DNA of 64,000 bases, from the NCBI GenBank assembly GCA_963575745.1, contig CAUYUJ010015273.1:262475-326474 (forward strand), written 5' to 3'. The translations under genes were made by a program, and so were the position numbers. The notes under the pieces were generated by a model. The model did no database searches. It saw only the letters and a list, made by a program, of their open reading frames with translations, and had not been told where the DNA came from. Below, in pieces: positions 18,776-28,855 of this stretch. This DNA comes from Prorocentrum cordatum (Eukaryota > Sar > Dinophyceae > Prorocentrales > Prorocentraceae). The number at the start of each line of letters is the position of its first letter. Positions within the stretch are counted from its first letter, which is position 1.

Positions 18776-19500
18776 GGACTCCTCCCCCTCCTCCTCCTCT
18801 TCCTCCTCCTCCTCCTCCTCCCTCCTCCTTCTCCTCTCCTCCTCCTCCTCCTCCTCCCCCTCCTGCTGCCTTCTTGCTCCTCCTCTCCTCCTCCTCCTCC
18901 TCCTCCTCCTGTTCCCTGCTTCCTCCTCGTCCTTTTCCCCTTCCTCCTCCCCCCTTCGGCCCTGCCCCCCCCGCAGACCTCCTTTTCCCTCCCCCCCTTT
19001 CCTCCCTGCCTCCGCCCTTCTCCTGGGGATGGCGGGGGGCGACGGCGAGCCTGCCCATCGCGCGGCCCCCCCGCGGCAGGTGCCGCTGCGGTGCCTCGCC
19101 ATCTCCGTCGAGCCGGCCTCCCCGGGCGCGCCCGCCCTCGGGCGCCGCGCCGCCCAGAATCCTGGCATTGTCGATGTTTTTTCCCTGGCCATCCCATGGT
19201 GTTGGGTCTCGTTTCGAAGAGGCAACGCCCCGCGTCCTCCTTTTTCTTCCTCCCCCCTTTCCTCCCTCCCTTTTCTCCTCCTGCCTGCTCTCTCCTCCTC
19301 GCTCCTCCTCCTCCTCCTCCTTTTCTTCTCCCTTTCTCCTTCCTGCCTCCCCCCCCTCCTCTCTCCTCCGCCTTCCCCCCCCCCGTCTCCTCCTCTTCCT
19401 GCCCTTCCTTCCTCATCCCCCTTCTCCCGCTCCTCCCCCTCCTCCCCCCCTCCTCCCCCTCCTCCCTCCTCCCTCCTCCCCTTTCCCCTCCTCCCTTTCC
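18776..19500 (+). repeat. CTC/CCT microsatellite blocks
   Basis: Two pyrimidine-rich blocks (18776-19015 and about 19225-19500) enclose a unique GC-rich stretch at 19025-19220. The long Pro/Ser/Leu-rich frames across them are artefacts. Confidence 0.9.
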
Positions 19501-19526
19501 CTGCCTCTGCTCCCCGCGTGACCCTG

Positions 19527-19740
19527 TCGGCACGCCCCTCACGCGTCTCGGGGTCCCATCGGGAGCTCCACCGAAGCCCCAAGGGGTGGTGCCACCCAGC
19601 GCCCCTGGGCCCATGTCGGCACACCCTTCGCACGCTTCGCGGCTCCACGGGGAGCACCACCTAAGGCCCAGTGCTTGCGTCCACACGCGGCCGCCCGCTC
19701 ATCCAGGCACGCCCCTCGCACCCTTCGTGGCTCCTTCGCC
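19527..19740 (+). repeat. Imperfect 89-bp tandem repeat
   Basis: Two diverged units and part of a third start at 19527 (TCGGCACGCCCCTC), 19615 (TCGGCACACCCTTC) and about 19704 (CAGGCACGCCCCTC). Each continues into a CGNNTCGNGGCTCC-like stretch. Confidence 0.55.
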
Positions 19741-20065
19741 CCACCTGCTCTGCCAGTGCCCGCGCGTGCCTTGCATGTTTGTTTTCTGTTGTGTTCCTCG
19801 ATCTCGGCCTCTGGGGCCCGTTGTTCGGGCCCCGGGGCCGTCAAACGTGGATCCAAGACGATGCACTACGCCCAGGGAGCGCTTCGGGAGCCTCTGGGTT
19901 CGCGGAGGGGCGTCCCCTTCGCGCCGCGAAGGAACAAACAGGCAGGACGGCCTGCCTCTTTTGCTGCTGCGGTCGGCGTGTCTATGGGTGCCCTCGCTGG
20001 GCCTTTGGGGCCGTCGAGCGTGGACTCAGGTGGAAAAGCCCGTCCCCAAGGGATGGGGCGAGACC
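19741..20065. other. Spacer containing one GGGCCCCGGGGCCGTC motif
   Basis: GGCCTCTGGGGCCCGTTGTT followed by GGGCCCCGGGGCCGTC (19807-19842) resembles the core of the 111-bp tandem repeat at 56.6-57.0 kb. Nothing else is recognised. Confidence 0.4.
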
Positions 20066-20105
20066 TTTTCCTCCTCCTCCTCCTCCTCCTCCTCCTCCTC
20101 CTCCT
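20066..20105 (+). repeat. CTC microsatellite
   Basis: A clean (CTC)n tract of about 40 bp. Confidence 0.92.
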
Positions 20106-20150
20106 TGGCGGGACCTCTAGGGGTCGACGTTGTGAAGCAGTGTGCTGGGT

Positions 20151-20470
20151 GGGCAGAAGCAACAATTCGATTCTTGACGCTTTTGTGATCGTTTTCTTAT
20201 TGATTGTTTTGCCGATCGGCGCGGGCCCTCGCCCCCCCCCTCCCCCCCCCCCCATGGAGTCGATCTTGGGTGTTTTGGGCGCCTGCTTCGAGCAGATGGG
20301 GCCTCCTCCACAGGACGCATTGCTGCAAACAGTCGCACTAAGCAGAGGTCCAGAACCAGACCCCCTCCCCTCCCCCCCCCATCCGCCCAATGTCCAATGT
20401 CGAAATGCCGAATAAGAAAACGCTCTCGCGGGTAGAAGCAACACTTAGATTCTTGACGCTTTTCGTATCC
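20151..20470 (+). repeat. Pair of 41-bp direct repeats 279 bp apart
   Basis: GGGCAGAAGCAACAATTCGA (20151-20170) with GATTCTTGACGCTTTT after it is repeated at 20430-20465 as GGGTAGAAGCAACACTTAGA with GATTCTTGACGCTTTT. C-rich homopolymer runs and unique sequence lie between them. Confidence 0.6.
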
Positions 20471-20659
20471 CCACCGGCACATCCAGAAGCGATTGCCAGG
20501 TGAGGCGCGTCGATCAGGAGAGTGCAAGGGAGAAACAGTGGAACAAAGAGGGGGACAGTCGAGTCGTCAAAGCGAGGCTCGGGATCAGCCCGTGCAGGCC
20601 AAGGAATCAACCATACATGCCTTCTCGGGTCCTTCGATATGGCAGCATCACGACAGCTC

Positions 20660-20960
20660 GCCCGGGCCATCTTAAGGCCCGCTTGGGTCCATTTTGGAGG
20701 CCTTCAGGGCTCTCTTGGGGCCATCTTGGGGGCCTTTGGATCCTTTCGGGGCCATGTTGGATAACGTCGATTAGCTTAGGGGGGGAATTCGGGTCGCATC
20801 TCTTGGGTCCGAAATGTCGCCCTTCGGGGCCTTCTTGGAGCGTTATCGTGGCGCTCTTTAGTGCTCTTGGGGCCATCGTGGAGCCGTCTTGGAGCCCTCT
20901 TGGGTCTCTCTTTGAGCCCTCTTGGGCTATGCTGGCGCGATCTTGAGGTTCCAGAGGCCC
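20660..20960 (+). repeat. Degenerate CTTGG minisatellite, third array
   Basis: Units such as GGCCATCTTGGGGGCC repeat here. The array ends in CCCTCGGAAGCGGAAAGGCG (20949-20968), the same GTCGGAA-type terminus seen in the arrays at 0.1-1 kb and 8.4-8.8 kb. Confidence 0.75.
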
Positions 20961-21226
20961 CTCGGAAGCGGAAAGGCGAGATAGCACATATCTCTGGCTC
21001 TTCTTCTTTCAAGTGAGCCGTCTTAGGGGGCCTCTTCCCGACCCCCCCCCTTCGGCGCATGCGGCTGCTGCTACTGCTGCCGTGGCGGGCGCATTCCGCG
21101 CGGTGCCGCGTGTCTGGTCAACGTTATTGGGTGATCGGCTAAGGGCGCGATGCAGAGACCTACAATCGCCCATTCATCGCCGATGGGGGCCTGGTAGCCT
21201 ATAAGGGCACAGGAACATGCGGACCT

Positions 21227-21447
21227 ATCGCCGATCTATCGGCGATGTATCGCCTTGCCATCTCGATGTTTCCCCCCCCCCCCCCCCTTGAGCTGGTCGC
21301 CCTCTGGAGACAGCTTTTCAGCCCCTGGCGATAACTGGCGTGACCAGGGGACGGGGGGAGGGGGCTGGTCGTTACGTCTCGATTCGCGCCAGCGCCGTCG
21401 GGGAATGCTTCGAAATGGCTCATTTCCACACGGCGCTGGCGCGAATC
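21227..21447. repeat. Two hairpins
   Basis: A perfect 8-bp hairpin lies at 21227-21246 (ATCGCCGA, loop TCTA, TCGGCGAT). A perfect 18-bp inverted repeat has arms GATTCGCGCCAGCGCCGT (21381-21398) and its complement (21430-21447), with a 31-nt loop. No T-run follows, so it is not a terminator of bacterial type. The function is unknown. Confidence 0.75.
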
Positions 21448-22882
21448 GTGACGTGATCAGGGGGGGGCCTGGCCTGTCACGGGCTTTACCGCGAACAACA
21501 ATAAAGAAAGGGCTCCTGACGTTAGCCCTCACCGTGGTCGCAGCGTCGCGGTGCCGAAGGGCCGCGGTGCCGCGGGGTCGTCGTGGGCGCGGCGTCGCGG
21601 TGCGGCGATGTCGTTGTGCTGTGGTGGTCGCGGCGTCGGTGCGCTGTGGTGCCCCAGCAGCGGTGATGCCGCGGCGTGATTCGGTTGGGGGCAGGGGTAT
21701 GCAGGGTTAGGTCGTTTCGACTGCGTTGCAGTCGGTTGCGCTCGGTGGGTTCGGTTCTGTCGGCTGTTGTATCGCCTCTGCGCAGGTGCGTCCTCGTTGG
21801 CTTGGCTGCCTGTGGCTATCAGTTTCTGTCGGTCGCGGTTTCGCTGTCGATTCGGGTGGTTTTCGGCTGTGCTGTGGCCGTGGACTGCCGTTGTGAGGCA
21901 GTGGCGAATCCATTGCGAGTGGGTTGTCCCCCAGTTGTGAGTTGGCTGTGGGCAGGTTCTGAGTCAACTGTGGCTCAGGATCGCATCAGCTCCAAGTCAA
22001 GTGTTGACTAGGCGTGATTTCATGGGGGCTCAGTGTCAGGTCATGCGTGAATCGAGTGTACATCAGCTCTGGGTCTGTCGTGTATCCTTGGCGGAGCAAG
22101 TGTGCACCACCTGTGAACCAATGGCGGGTCCACCGTCAAATGTGGCAAATGAAGTATGATTCAATTGCGAATCGATGGTGGGTAGCAGGGTCGGTGTCTG
22201 GGCCTCGAAAGGTCTCTGACGCTCCCTGGAGGTCTCCGGGGTCCCTTGACGTGCCTGGAAAACCCTGAGGCCCCCAGAAGATCAGAAAGTTATTCTACCT
22301 CGATCCTCGAACCTCTGTCCTCTAAGCCGAAGGGTCAATGTCTGGAGACGCGAATCAAGCGGGCTGGCTTACCCCGCGCTCTCCTGAGCAATGCCCTTTC
22401 ATCCTCCCCGTCGCTCTCTTTGACGTCCTTGGCTTTGGTGATTTCTGGAGAGGTGTTTTTCACCCTCTATGCCATCACGCGCGTTATTCCCCCATACACA
22501 CATTTACCCTTTTCTATATTTGTGCAATCTGAGACCCTGCGACCCCCCCCTAAACGGGAACCCCAGGTCCCTGTCCCCGGGGGTGGACGCCCTTGCAGAA
22601 GGTTCCCAGGCTTTTGGGTGCTCTTGGAGCGGTCAGAAGGGCGGCCAAACAGCCCCGTGAGGCCACAAGCGGCCCTAAACACCCACCAGACGTCCGAAGA
22701 TGACCCACAGAACACCCCCAAGAAGCCCTCGAAGTGCAGGAAAATATTGATTTCGAATGGTTTTGGCATGATTTTAGGAATGCTCTGTTCTTCGCTCTTT
22801 CAGACGTCCGAGACCGCCAAAGAGGCCCGACAATCATGCCAAAACTAGCCGAAAGGGCTTCCAGGCAGTCTAAGATCGACTA
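21448..22882. other. Unique spacer, less simple than its surroundings
   Basis: About 1.4 kb without recognised genes. At 21590-21670 the sequence is rich in CGGCG and TGGTG triplets. Around 22560-22830 it is a diverged, reversed relative of the CTTGG minisatellite, with an AT-richer island near 22735-22810. Confidence 0.35.
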
Positions 22883-23043
22883 CACGTAAGAGTGACCCTT
22901 CGCCGGAGTGACCGCTCACTGGGGTCCCCCGATCGCCGCGCTCGTTGCGATAGTAGCGTCTTGCGCGCTTGTGTTTGGCCTCCTCGCGCCCCCCAAAAAG
23001 CCGCGCACCAAAGGTCACTCTTGCCCAGGGTCACTCTTACGTG
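22883..23043. mobile_element. Small TIR element (MITE-like), copy 1
   Basis: The 161-bp element has perfect 17-bp terminal inverted repeats: CACGTAAGAGTGACCCT at 22883-22899 and its complement at 23027-23043. Immediately inside lie further copies of the GAGTGACC motif (22906-22913 and, inverted, 23013-23020). No ORF is present. A diverged copy lies at about 29938-30093, and both are preceded nearby by CTTCCAGG. No clear target-site duplication is seen. Confidence 0.7.
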
Positions 23044-23059
23044 CAGCCGATAAGAGACC

Positions 23060-23290
23060 ACCAAAACGACCCAACATGGCCCAAAGGTGGCCCGAAGAGA
23101 GCCCAATGACGGCCCAAGATGGCCCCACGACGCCCCTCGAAGCACTGCAAAGCGTGACCTGGTCGTTCAGGGAGACTGCAGTTGGAAGCAGGGTGGCCCG
23201 AGGAAGCCCCTAGGGGCTCCCTGAAAGCGCCCAGGAGGTCTCCAGAAGGCCCCCCAAAGCCATGTAACATTTTCGTTAGGCCCCCAAGAA
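23060..23290 (-). repeat. CTTGG minisatellite, reversed and diverged
   Basis: Read on the - strand, this is GCTTTGGGGGGCCTTCTGG-type sequence, the same family as the arrays at 0.1-1 kb. Confidence 0.5.
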
Positions 23291-23550
23291 GCTCTCCAAA
23301 GAGGAGCCTGCGCAAAAAGAGCAGAGGAGGACAGGGAAGCATTCGCAGGGGAGGGCGAGAATCAGGAAGAGGAAGAGGAAACATGAGGGAAGGATAGCGA
23401 GTGACATCATTATGATCACGACGTGGGACAATGCAACGAGGAGATATCGCTATTGTTTCTGCTTTACCTTCCTGCCCGTCCGCCGCGAGTTCCGCCTGCA
23501 CGCCAAACTTCGAGGACCACGGTGCATGGCGCGAAGCGCCAATGCAGTCT

Positions 23551-23584
23551 TGTATGTATGTATGTATGTATGTATGTATGTATG

Positions 23585-23619
<35 letters not shown>
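23551..23619 (+). repeat. TATG and TA microsatellite
   Basis: (TATG)n followed by (TA)n, ending at the left terminus of the foldback-like element. Confidence 0.95.
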
Positions 23620-23623
<4 letters not shown>

Positions 23624-24807
23624 GAGCGTGTTCTACCGCTGCTGGCGGAAAACCGGGGGGGTCACTACCGGTTCGAACCCCTCCCCCCCCCTTCCGGAAA
23701 ACCGGGGGGGGTCACTACTGGTTCGAACCCCTCCCCCCCCCCAGCTGATCATGAAAAGGGGCGGTGTCACTACCGGTTCGACCCCCCCCCCCCCCCCCAA
23801 AAAAAAACTTGGGGGGGGTCACTACCGGTTCGAACCCCCCCCCCCCCTCGAGAACCGAGTGGGGGTGCGTACAGAGGTGGGGACGGTGTTGGTGGGGACA
23901 GTGGTGAGGGGACAGCGGGACAGTGGTGGGGCCAGTGGGACAGTGGGACAGTGGTGGGGACGGTAGTGGTGGGGACAGTGGTGGGGACAATGGTGGGAAC
24001 AGGGGGGACAGTGGACAGTGGTGGGGACGGTGGTGGTGGGGACAGTGGTGTGGGGACAGTGGGAATGAGGTGGAAACAGTGGGACAGTGGAGGGTACAAT
24101 GGTGGTGGGGACAGTGGTGAAGGCGGTGGCGAGGACGGCGGTGGGACAATGGGACAGAGGTACAGTGGGGACAGTGGTGGGGACAGTGGGGACAGTGGTG
24201 GGAACAGTGGGACAGCTCAGTGGGACAGCGGAGGAGTCAGTGGGACAGTGGGGACAGTGGGGATAGTCGGGCAGTGGTTGGGGCCGTGGAGACAGTGGGG
24301 AGAGTGGAACCGTGGTGGGAACAGTGGTGGGGACAGTGGGGACAGTGCGACAGTGGTGGGGGCACTGGTGGGGACAGTAGGGACGGTGGTGGAACCAGTG
24401 GGGACAGTGGTGGTGAGGACAGTGGTGCTGGGAACAACAGTGGGGGATGTGATGCGGACGGTGGTAGGGACCAGGAGTCGTTTGCTGGCGGTGCGTGGGG
24501 GGGGGGGGGGTCGAACCGGTAGTGACCCCCCTCCGGTTTTCGAGGGGGGGGGGTTCGAACCGGTAGTGACCCCCCCCGGTTTTCGAGGGGGGGGGGGGGG
24601 GGGTTCGAACCGGTAGTGACCCCCCCCGGTTTTCGAGGGGGAGGAGGGGGGTGGGAGGGGTTAGGGGGGGGGTTTGCCAGGGGAGGGGGGGGGGGAGGGT
24701 TCCAGCAGGGGGGGGGGATTTTCGGAGGGGGGGGGGGCGACCCCCGGTTTCCAGAGGAAAAGGTTGGCAATTTTCCAGAGTAAAGCGGCGGTGGATCACG
24801 CTCTCTC

Positions 24808-24808
<1 letters not shown>
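23620..24808. mobile_element. Foldback-like inverted-repeat element
   Basis: The ends are inverted repeats: GAAAGAGCGTGTTCTACCGC at 23620-23639 against GCGGTGGATCACGCTCTCTC at 24788-24807 on the opposite strand. Each arm holds three or four tandem units of 45-57 bp: a GAAAACCGGGGGGG stretch, then GTCACTACCGGTTCGAACCC and a C-run. Left units lie at about 23647, 23693, 23752 and 23812; right units, inverted, at about 24505-24640. The centre (about 23870-24460) is a 9-12 bp minisatellite of GTGGGGACA type. (TA)n tracts flank both ends (23590-23619 and 24811-24868). No protein is encoded. Arms made of tandem repeats recall foldback transposons; classification is inference. Confidence 0.65.
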
Positions 24809-24810
<2 letters not shown>

Positions 24811-24851
<41 letters not shown>

Positions 24852-24868
24852 ATATATATATATATATT
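24811..24868 (+). repeat. TA microsatellite
   Basis: (TA)n with small interruptions, abutting the right end of the foldback-like element. Confidence 0.95.
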
Positions 24869-24939
24869 TTCCTATCTTAATAATCTCACACCAGGAAACT
24901 GACACCGAAGGGTCCCACCCCCCCCTCAATAGGATTTGG

Positions 24940-25430
24940 CGGCCCACTGGAGCCTCCTGGGCCGCCACGGGGGCCTCCCGGACCTCGACTTCGGCCCCCC
25001 AGACCCCGTTGATGGCTTCGAGCAATTGCCGAGACGGCCCAAAAACGCTCCAAGACGGCTAAAGATAACCTCAAGACGGCCCCATAGGCAGCCAACGAGC
25101 CCACAAGGGCTTCAAGCGCCCCCCGAACAGCCCCCCGAGAGGGTGAGATCGATCAAAAACCTATAGGAAATTGATAATTTCCGCCTTCTAACTTGATCGC
25201 CTCCTATCAGCCTCCGCGGCCTCAATACGGCATCCAAGCAGCCCCCAAAGAGGCCCAAAAGGTCCCCAACAGGCCCCAAGAGGCCCCCAAAGGCCCCCAA
25301 GAACACCTGCAAGGATTCCAGAAGGCTCTGAAAACACCCCCCAAAGCCCCCAAGAGGCCCCCAAAAGGCTCCCAAGAGGCCCCAAGAGGTCCCCTGGAAC
25401 GCCCCGAAGCCCCGTAAAGGCCCCCAAAGC
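24940..25430 (-). repeat. CTTGG minisatellite, reversed
   Basis: On the + strand the units read GGCCCCCAAGAGGCCC. An AT-richer island at 25150-25190 (GATCAAAAACCTATAGGAAA) splits the array, as in the forward copies. Confidence 0.7.
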
Positions 25431-25804
25431 CCCCCTACATATTGCAAGAGGCCCCAGTGCCACTCCGAACCACCCCCGATCTCCCACAAAAGCCTACCAG
25501 CTCTCCTTCCTGCTCTTCCTAACCGCCTCTCCCGAACGCTACCTCGCACCGCGAATCCCAGACGGACTTCCACCTCCAAAATACCACAAGCGCCCCAACA
25601 TGTTCATCTAGCCTTCATACTTAAATGGTGGTCCGTATCCTTCCGAGACCGTCTTCAGAGCCTACCGGCTCTCCTCTCTCCCTTCTTACCACCCCTGCCC
25701 ATTCCCTCCCACCTCCCCACACCGCTCCCCCGCACTCTCCATGGTCCCTCCTGCCATGCCGGCCGCTGCTGCAGGCTCAAGCCTTATCGCGTGACGGCCG
25801 TCAA
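25431..25804. other. Spacer upstream of the Helitron Rep ORF
   Basis: C-rich and CT-rich sequence. The reading frame of the Rep ORF is open from an ATG at 25625, but that part is Pro/Ser/Leu-rich and unlike the zinc-finger protein after it. It is more likely 5' UTR. A 5'-TC Helitron terminus could not be fixed. Confidence 0.4.
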
Positions 25805-28800
25805 ATGCCACCGAAGCGCTCAACCTTGACTTGCACGCAATGCCATCGATGCTTGGACACGTCTGCCTTTTCCGCCACGCAGTTGCACTCTTCATCTCGG
25901 ACAGCCCGATGCAAGGAGTGCTGCTCCACCGCTAATGCCCCTGTACTTCTACGACCCTGCGCCAGCTGCGGGACAGAGCTCGCGCAGGCTGAGTACGCGC
26001 CGGACCAGTGGCGACGAAGTACCCGCAAATGTTTGACCTGCACAAGAGCCGCGCTTCAGCGTAGCGGGGCACTTAGACAGCATACCGACATCGTCTGCTC
26101 CAGGTGCGGCGTCTGCTGGCCCACCGACATGTTTCCACAGCGGGCCCCGAAGCGGGTTGGCCCAGTTTGCTTCAACTGTGCCGCGCCCGCCCCCGACGGC
26201 GGCCGCCCACCGTCGACCCTCGCCTCCATTTCTTTGGGGGACATGTCCACCCAATGCGACCACTGCGGCGCACTTTTGTTCAACTCGGAGTCCAAAACGT
26301 TCTGTTGTAATGCCGGGAAGTACTTCGTCAACTTTAACACCTATTTCCAATGCCCCGACAAACCCCTCTGCGACATCTTCGCCTCCCATTGGCCGCTCAC
26401 AGACGACCGCGGAGACAAGATGTACGACACCACCACCAACGAGCTTCGGTGCACTGGCTTCACAGCGCAGTCCAGGCGGTACAACAGCCTCTTCGCCCTC
26501 GCACAACATGAAATCCAGTGCAGCACTGGAGACAAAGAGCTTCGATTCGGAGACGCCCGCCGGCCAGCAAACATCCGTATCCATGGGACGATTTACCGAC
26601 GCGTATTCTCTATGGCAGACCAGGTCCCTCTGCGATACCTGGTGCACGATCCGCAAGACCGCTTCGTCACCGCCGCGGCGCACGGCCTCAACAAGCAGAC
26701 CACCAAACAACTCGAAGAGCTCATAGTACCGAGAAATGCCCACATGCGTATGATTCAGCGTTTGGCCCGCCAGTCCAAACAAGCAGCAGACGCGAATATC
26801 ATCTTGGAGTGGCGCGAGGGAGTCAACGAAGTGGCTGGAATACTGGACGTCGACCCCACCCCTGACCGAAACAAAAGGTCCATCGTCTTCACATACAAGC
26901 GCCACGACACGCCGTCCTACTTGCACCCGCTGAGCCCGTTTTACGAACCCTTGAGTTACCCCCTGTGGTACCCGTTCGGCGGCCGCGGCTGGAGCACAGA
27001 CGTCATCAGCGCCACCGGCCACAAGGTAACACAGATGTGGTGGTATCGCCAACAATTGCTCCGACTCCCCCACATGCGCCTTTGCGGGCGGCTGCTCAAC
27101 GAGTGGCTCATCAACATGTTCACGCGCATGGAAGACGAGAGGTTCTCCCACATCCGTCATCAACAACGACAGCGTAGCGCCAATCGCCAGGAGCTCTGCG
27201 AGGTGCTCGCCAACGACCCCGCCAAGGCCGGAACGGTTGGCAAACAGTACGTTCTGCCATCGAGCGTCCCAGGATCACCTCGCCATCTTCGCCGACTGCG
27301 CGTTGACGCCCTGGAGCTGGCGCGACGCAAAGGCCCGCCGTCGTTCTTCATCACGTTGACTTGCAACCCCTACTGGCCAGAGATTGTGGGTCAACTGCAC
27401 CGCGGACAAACCGCCGCCGACAGACCCGACATCGTCGTCCGCGTCTTTCACGACCGGCTGCAGAAGATCGTCGCTTTCTTGAAGGATTCTTTCTGCGGGG
27501 CTCGCCGTTACCTCATCAAAGTGATCGAGTACCAGCTCCGCGGCCTTCCACATGCGCACATCGCTCTGGCTGTCCTCAACCCGCCCGCCACTCCGGACGA
27601 GGTCGACCTTCTCATCTCCTGTGAGCTACCCCGCGAAGACGGACGACTCCTCGAACTCGCCCTTCGCCACATGGTCCACAGCTGCAACCATTCTTGCCAC
27701 CCTCAAGACCCCGCTCAAGACTGCGTGAAAGGATGCCCCTGGCCGTTTTCGGACGACACGGTCTTCGACGCGCGCGGCTACCCCCGCCACCGGCGGCGAC
27801 CATGCGGCGGCCACTGCCCGAATTGCCGATCTGGCCGGGCCATGCGCGGGAAACGCGACGTCTGCCTCAATCGGCTCATCGTCGAATACAGCCCCGTGGC
27901 GCTTCAACTCTGGGAGGGGCACGCCAACGTCAAGTACGCAGCGACGGTGGAACTCTTCGAATACCCATACAAATATTTGTTCAAAGGCCCTTCCAAGACG
28001 AACTACGACGTCACGCTAGATGCGAAGGTTGCCGACGAGAGTTCCGAGTGGCTCAAAGGCAGATATCTGTGCGCAACGGAGGCAGCATGGCGCATGTTCG
28101 GATACAACACCTACGACAGATGGCCGCACGTCGTCTGCTTGCCCGTGCACCTGCCCGGACAACAATGGATTGTTTTCGCGGAAGGAGAGGAGGCCAATGC
28201 GCTTGAAGCCCACGTGTCACCACTTCAACGGTACTTCTACCGACCCGCGGGTCCACCATTCGACGCATTGGCCTACCACGAGTATTTTGAAACCTACATG
28301 ACGTCCCCATCGTGCCCATCGCAGGCCGCTGCCGTGTTGGACCGCGCCCCTCCGCCAAAACAGTTCTTCGTGTACCCGGGGCTGCGTGGCGAGCCCCCGT
28401 TGTGCCGCCTCGAGATGAAGTTCCCGAAGCAAGGCGACGTCTTCTACCTCCGACACATCCTGCTGAACTTTCCCAAGGCGTCCTTTGCCGATTGCAGGAC
28501 GCACAACGGCAAGGTGTATCCTACTTACGAGGAGACGCTACGGGCCACGGGCCAATTCGTCCGCGACGACGAAGCCCACGCCGTGCTCGACGAGCTCATT
28601 GCGCTCCGGTACACTGCAGCCCAACTTCGCTTCGCGTTCCTGGTTCTACTCGAACAAGATGCCGCCCCCGTGTCTCTCTACCGCAAGTACGAACGACCGC
28701 TTATGAAGGACTTCCTGGACCGAGGTCTCGGCGGTCTGCAGCACGCCGCTTCCACGCGCATCCGCTGGCCCCTGCTAGCCTTCCTTTTTCTCGGCACTCG

Positions 28801-28855
28801 TGCCGGTGCGATACTTGCCCGGCAACCACTCCCTCTACTCCCCCCCCGCCAGTAG
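25805..28855 (+). CDS. Helitron Rep (HUH) protein lacking the helicase domain
   Basis: This ORF predicts 1016 residues from the ATG at 25805 (MPPKRS), chosen because zinc fingers begin at once; an in-frame ATG at 25625 would add 60. The N-terminus has a series of Cys2-Cys2 fingers: CTQCHRC with CKEC, CASCG with CLTC, CSRCG with CFNC, and CDHCG. The Helitron Rep core follows: FITLTCNPYWPEI, then the HUH motif GLPHAHIAL with His583 and His585, a Cys-rich insert (HSCNHSC, CPNC), and the tyrosine-rich motif EYPYKYLFKG (Tyr720, 722, 724) that should hold the catalytic tyrosines. Rep nicks and joins single strands in rolling-circle transposition. The usual C-terminal SF1 Pif1-like helicase is absent: the frame stops just after the segment that normally leads into it, and no Walker A motif follows. 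There are no internal stops. It is probably a 3'-truncated Helitron or a Rep-only derivative. Confidence 0.88.
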   Translation: MPPKRSTLTCTQCHRCLDTSAFSATQLHSSSRTARCKECCSTANAPVLLRPCASCGTELAQAEYAPDQWRRSTRKCLTCTRAALQRSGALRQHTDIVCSRCGVCWPTDMFPQRAPKRVGPVCFNCAAPAPDGGRPPSTLASISLGDMSTQCDHCGALLFNSESKTFCCNAGKYFVNFNTYFQCPDKPLCDIFASHWPLTDDRGDKMYDTTTNELRCTGFTAQSRRYNSLFALAQHEIQCSTGDKELRFGDARRPANIRIHGTIYRRVFSMADQVPLRYLVHDPQDRFVTAAAHGLNKQTTKQLEELIVPRNAHMRMIQRLARQSKQAADANIILEWREGVNEVAGILDVDPTPDRNKRSIVFTYKRHDTPSYLHPLSPFYEPLSYPLWYPFGGRGWSTDVISATGHKVTQMWWYRQQLLRLPHMRLCGRLLNEWLINMFTRMEDERFSHIRHQQRQRSANRQELCEVLANDPAKAGTVGKQYVLPSSVPGSPRHLRRLRVDALELARRKGPPSFFITLTCNPYWPEIVGQLHRGQTAADRPDIVVRVFHDRLQKIVAFLKDSFCGARRYLIKVIEYQLRGLPHAHIALAVLNPPATPDEVDLLISCELPREDGRLLELALRHMVHSCNHSCHPQDPAQDCVKGCPWPFSDDTVFDARGYPRHRRRPCGGHCPNCRSGRAMRGKRDVCLNRLIVEYSPVALQLWEGHANVKYAATVELFEYPYKYLFKGPSKTNYDVTLDAKVADESSEWLKGRYLCATEAAWRMFGYNTYDRWPHVVCLPVHLPGQQWIVFAEGEEANALEAHVSPLQRYFYRPAGPPFDALAYHEYFETYMTSPSCPSQAAAVLDRAPPPKQFFVYPGLRGEPPLCRLEMKFPKQGDVFYLRHILLNFPKASFADCRTHNGKVYPTYEETLRATGQFVRDDEAHAVLDELIALRYTAAQLRFAFLVLLEQDAAPVSLYRKYERPLMKDFLDRGLGGLQHAASTRIRWPLLAFLFLGTRAGAILARQPLPLLPPRQ

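Noticed and set aside
18539-20188. 549-codon + strand ORF
   Set aside because: Runs through CTC microsatellites; Pro/Leu/Ser low complexity, and several frames are open at once.
23660-24640. tRNA genes at GGTTCGAACC motifs
   Set aside because: Only the B-box-like motif is present; no cloverleaf, A box or anticodon arm is seen.
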